A stretch of DNA of 64,000 nt from Streptomyces sp. NBC_00654 (GTDB taxonomy: Bacteria > Actinomycetota > Actinomycetes > Streptomycetales > Streptomycetaceae), in assembly GCF_026341775.1 (NCBI RefSeq), contig NZ_JAPEOB010000003.1, forward strand, positions 992,001 to 1,056,000, written 5' to 3'. Below the pieces are notes generated by a model. It saw nothing but the letters and a program-made list of their open reading frames with translations. It searched no databases and was not told the DNA's origin. Positions 62,672 to 64,000 of this stretch are shown one piece after another; positions within the stretch are counted from its first letter, which is position 1; the number at the start of each line of letters is the position of its first letter. Position numbers and translations under genes: made by a program.

Positions 62672-63187
62672 CTAGGCCTTCTCGGCCCTGCCGGCGTTCT
62701 TGAGCTCGTCGGCCTTCCCGGCCCTGCCGGGCTCGTCGGCGTTCTCGGGCTTCTGTTCCGCCGCCCGCTGCGCCTTCGCCGCACAGCCGTCGCAACGGCC
62801 GAAGATCGCGAAGTGCTTCATGTCCGTCTCGAAGCCGAAGGTGTCCCTGAGCTTCGCGGTGAATTCCGCGACCACGTCGACATCCGCCTCGATGACGTCC
62901 GCGCAGTCCCGGCAGACCAGGTGGATGTGGTGGTGGCGGTCGGCCAGGTGGTACGTCGGGGCGCCGTGCCCGAGGTGGGCGTGGCTGACCAGTCCGAGCT
63001 CCTCCAGGAGCTCCAGGGTCCGGTACACGGTGGAGATGTTCACGCCCGACGCGGTCCGGCGCACCTCGCAGAGGATGTCGTCGGGCGTCGCGTGCTCCAG
63101 CGTGTCGACGGCCTCCAGGACAAGCTGGCGCTGAGGCGTCAGCCGGTAGCCACGCTGCCGAAGATCGGTCTTCCAGTCGGTGCTCAC
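62672..63187 (-). CDS. zur: Zur, zinc-responsive Fur-family repressor
   Basis: 171-aa Fur-family regulator (GTG start; a second GTG directly before it is possible). Winged helix WKTDLRQRGYRLTPQRQLVL, VNISTVYRTLELLEELGLVS; metal sites in THYHL-like APTYHLADRHHHIHLVCRDC, and the structural zinc Cys pairs CRDC and CDGC. The C-terminal 35 residues are a charged low-complexity tail. Represses zinc uptake and zinc-free ribosomal protein genes; a matching Zur-like box stands before the family-5 transporter at 27.9 kb. Confidence 0.95.
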   Translation of the reverse strand: MSTDWKTDLRQRGYRLTPQRQLVLEAVDTLEHATPDDILCEVRRTASGVNISTVYRTLELLEELGLVSHAHLGHGAPTYHLADRHHHIHLVCRDCADVIEADVDVVAEFTAKLRDTFGFETDMKHFAIFGRCDGCAAKAQRAAEQKPENADEPGRAGKADELKNAGRAEKA

Positions 63188-63287
63188 CACACGGCCAGTG
63201 TAGGTCCGGATGAGCACCTCCCCGCAGCCCCCGGGAACTGCCGGACTCGGGAACCGCCGTCCCCGGAACCGCCGTCCCTCCCCGGGA

Positions 63288-63860
63288 CTACTTGAAGAAC
63301 GCGATGCCGTCGTCGGGCATGTCCTCGAGGTTCCGCGCCATCTCGGCGACCTCTTCCGGCGTGACGACCTTCTTCAGGTGCGCCGACATGTAGGGGCGCA
63401 GCTCGACCTCGGGGGTCGCCTTCTCGCCGACCCACATCAGGTCGCTCTTCACATACCCGTAGAGCCGCTTCCCGCCGCTGTACGGGCCGGAGGCCGCCGT
63501 CCGGGCCACCGCGTCGGTGACCAGGTCGATCTGCGGCTTCTGGTCGGCCAGCTCGCCGTACCAGATCTCGACGATGCCCTGGTCACGGACCATGACGACC
63601 TCGACCTTGCGGTCCTTGTCGATGCGCCAGTAGCCGGACTCGGTCTCCAGCGGCCGGACCTGGTTGCCCTCGTCGTCGAGCACCCAGGTGTGCGAAACGT
63701 ACTCCAGGAAGTCCCGGCCGTCGTGGCTGAAGGTGACCTCCTGGCCGAAGTTGCACTTCTCGGCACCGGGGAAGTCGGAAACCCCCGCGCCCGCCCAGTT
63801 GCCCAGGAGGAAGGCCAGCGGAACGAGGTCCGGGTGGAGGTCGGACGGAATCGAGATCAT
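63288..63860 (-). CDS. Nitrobindin-type haem protein (peroxynitrite isomerase)
   Basis: 190-aa ten-stranded beta-barrel protein of the FABP/THAP4-nitrobindin family. Signature GNWAGAG at residues 20-26 (LLGNWAGAGVSDFPG) and the proximal haem His161 in PYMSAHLKKVVTPEEV. Actinobacterial nitrobindins bind ferric haem and isomerise peroxynitrite to nitrate. No signal peptide. Adjacent to zur and ygfZ, so the area groups metal and oxidant homeostasis. Confidence 0.92.
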   Translation of the reverse strand: MISIPSDLHPDLVPLAFLLGNWAGAGVSDFPGAEKCNFGQEVTFSHDGRDFLEYVSHTWVLDDEGNQVRPLETESGYWRIDKDRKVEVVMVRDQGIVEIWYGELADQKPQIDLVTDAVARTAASGPYSGGKRLYGYVKSDLMWVGEKATPEVELRPYMSAHLKKVVTPEEVAEMARNLEDMPDDGIAFFK

Positions 63861-63906
63861 GGGCGTCTCAGACGATCTGTGAGGGAGCGGCGGAGTTCGA
63901 CGAGGG

Positions 63907-64000
63907 TCAGCGCTGGCCCTGGTACAGCTTCTTCACGGTCACACCGGCGAAGGCGAGCACACCGACGCAGACCAGGACCAGCAGGGCGGAGAAGAATGCC
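63907..64000 (-). CDS. C-terminal end of a small membrane protein (cut by window)
   Basis: The last 30 codons on the minus strand read AFFSALLVLVCVGVLAFAGV followed by TVKKLYQGQR and a stop: a C-terminal membrane helix with a short basic cytoplasmic tail. The start lies beyond the window. Probably a one-helix protein conserved next to nitrobindin genes; no function assignable. Confidence 0.65.
   Translation of the reverse strand, partial: AFFSALLVLVCVGVLAFAGVTVKKLYQGQR

Overview
The window is a gene-dense piece of a very GC-rich actinobacterial chromosome, almost certainly a Streptomyces. The signs are the codon bias, frequent GTG starts, coupled ATGA/GTGA overlaps, long perfect-hairpin terminators, and marker genes: msiK, carD/cdnL, mshA, rsiG, the hbpS/senS/senR set, phoR-phoP-phoU and a zinc-type Fur regulator. 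From memory, the order resembles the conserved central region of the S. coelicolor chromosome between zur and senS/senR. No phage, insertion sequence, CRISPR array or rRNA operon is visible. Accessory content is limited to small inserts, decayed genes and GC-rich tandem repeats.

Layout: 1-9.2 kb holds a cut-off M4 protease, an M1 peptidase lipoprotein, an ankyrin/beta-propeller pair, and hbpS facing the senS-senR two-component genes. 9.2-16.6 kb holds a quinone-oxidoreductase-like gene behind a textbook SoxR box, acetyl- and phosphotransferases, a rhomboid-like membrane protein, a DAO-type oxidoreductase, a decayed kinase/ricin-lectin locus, an aldo/keto reductase and tRNA-Thr(UGU). 16.7-24.4 kb has msiK with a promoter and a DasR-like site, a nucleotidyltransferase, a DoxX protein, rlmB, cysS and a small PPOX-fold protein. 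24.4-28.6 kb has a family-5 binding protein and a fused permease behind a Zur-like box. Their ATPase gene appears deleted. 28.8-36.1 kb is the housekeeping block ispF-ispD-carD, a DUF461-like lipoprotein, phoP-phoR facing phoU across PHO-box repeats, and a very short cysteine-rich gene.

36-49.7 kb carries an MFS exporter, gpmA, secreted and lipoprotein genes, a possible toxin-antitoxin pair, mshA with a possible SigR promoter, a methyltransferase, an NlpC/P60 peptidase, a receiver-PP2C phosphatase, an HbhA-like protein and an XRE regulator with a perfect operator-like palindrome. 49.8-60.2 kb is more variable: a rifampicin monooxygenase gene with its RAE motif, a HAD/phosphotransferase pair, two TetR genes next to a DrrAB-like exporter, an Eis-like acetyltransferase and an asparaginase. 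60.2 kb to the end is core again: rsiG, dtd, ygfZ, zur, nitrobindin and a cut-off membrane protein.

Themes that tie the genes together are redox and antibiotic response (SoxR box, HbpS/SenSR, mycothiol, Rox, nitrobindin), zinc (zur plus a Zur-box transporter), phosphate (Pho regulon controllers), sugar and chitin uptake (msiK) and c-di-GMP-controlled development (rsiG). Family names are read from motifs in the translated sequence and from memory. No database search was run.
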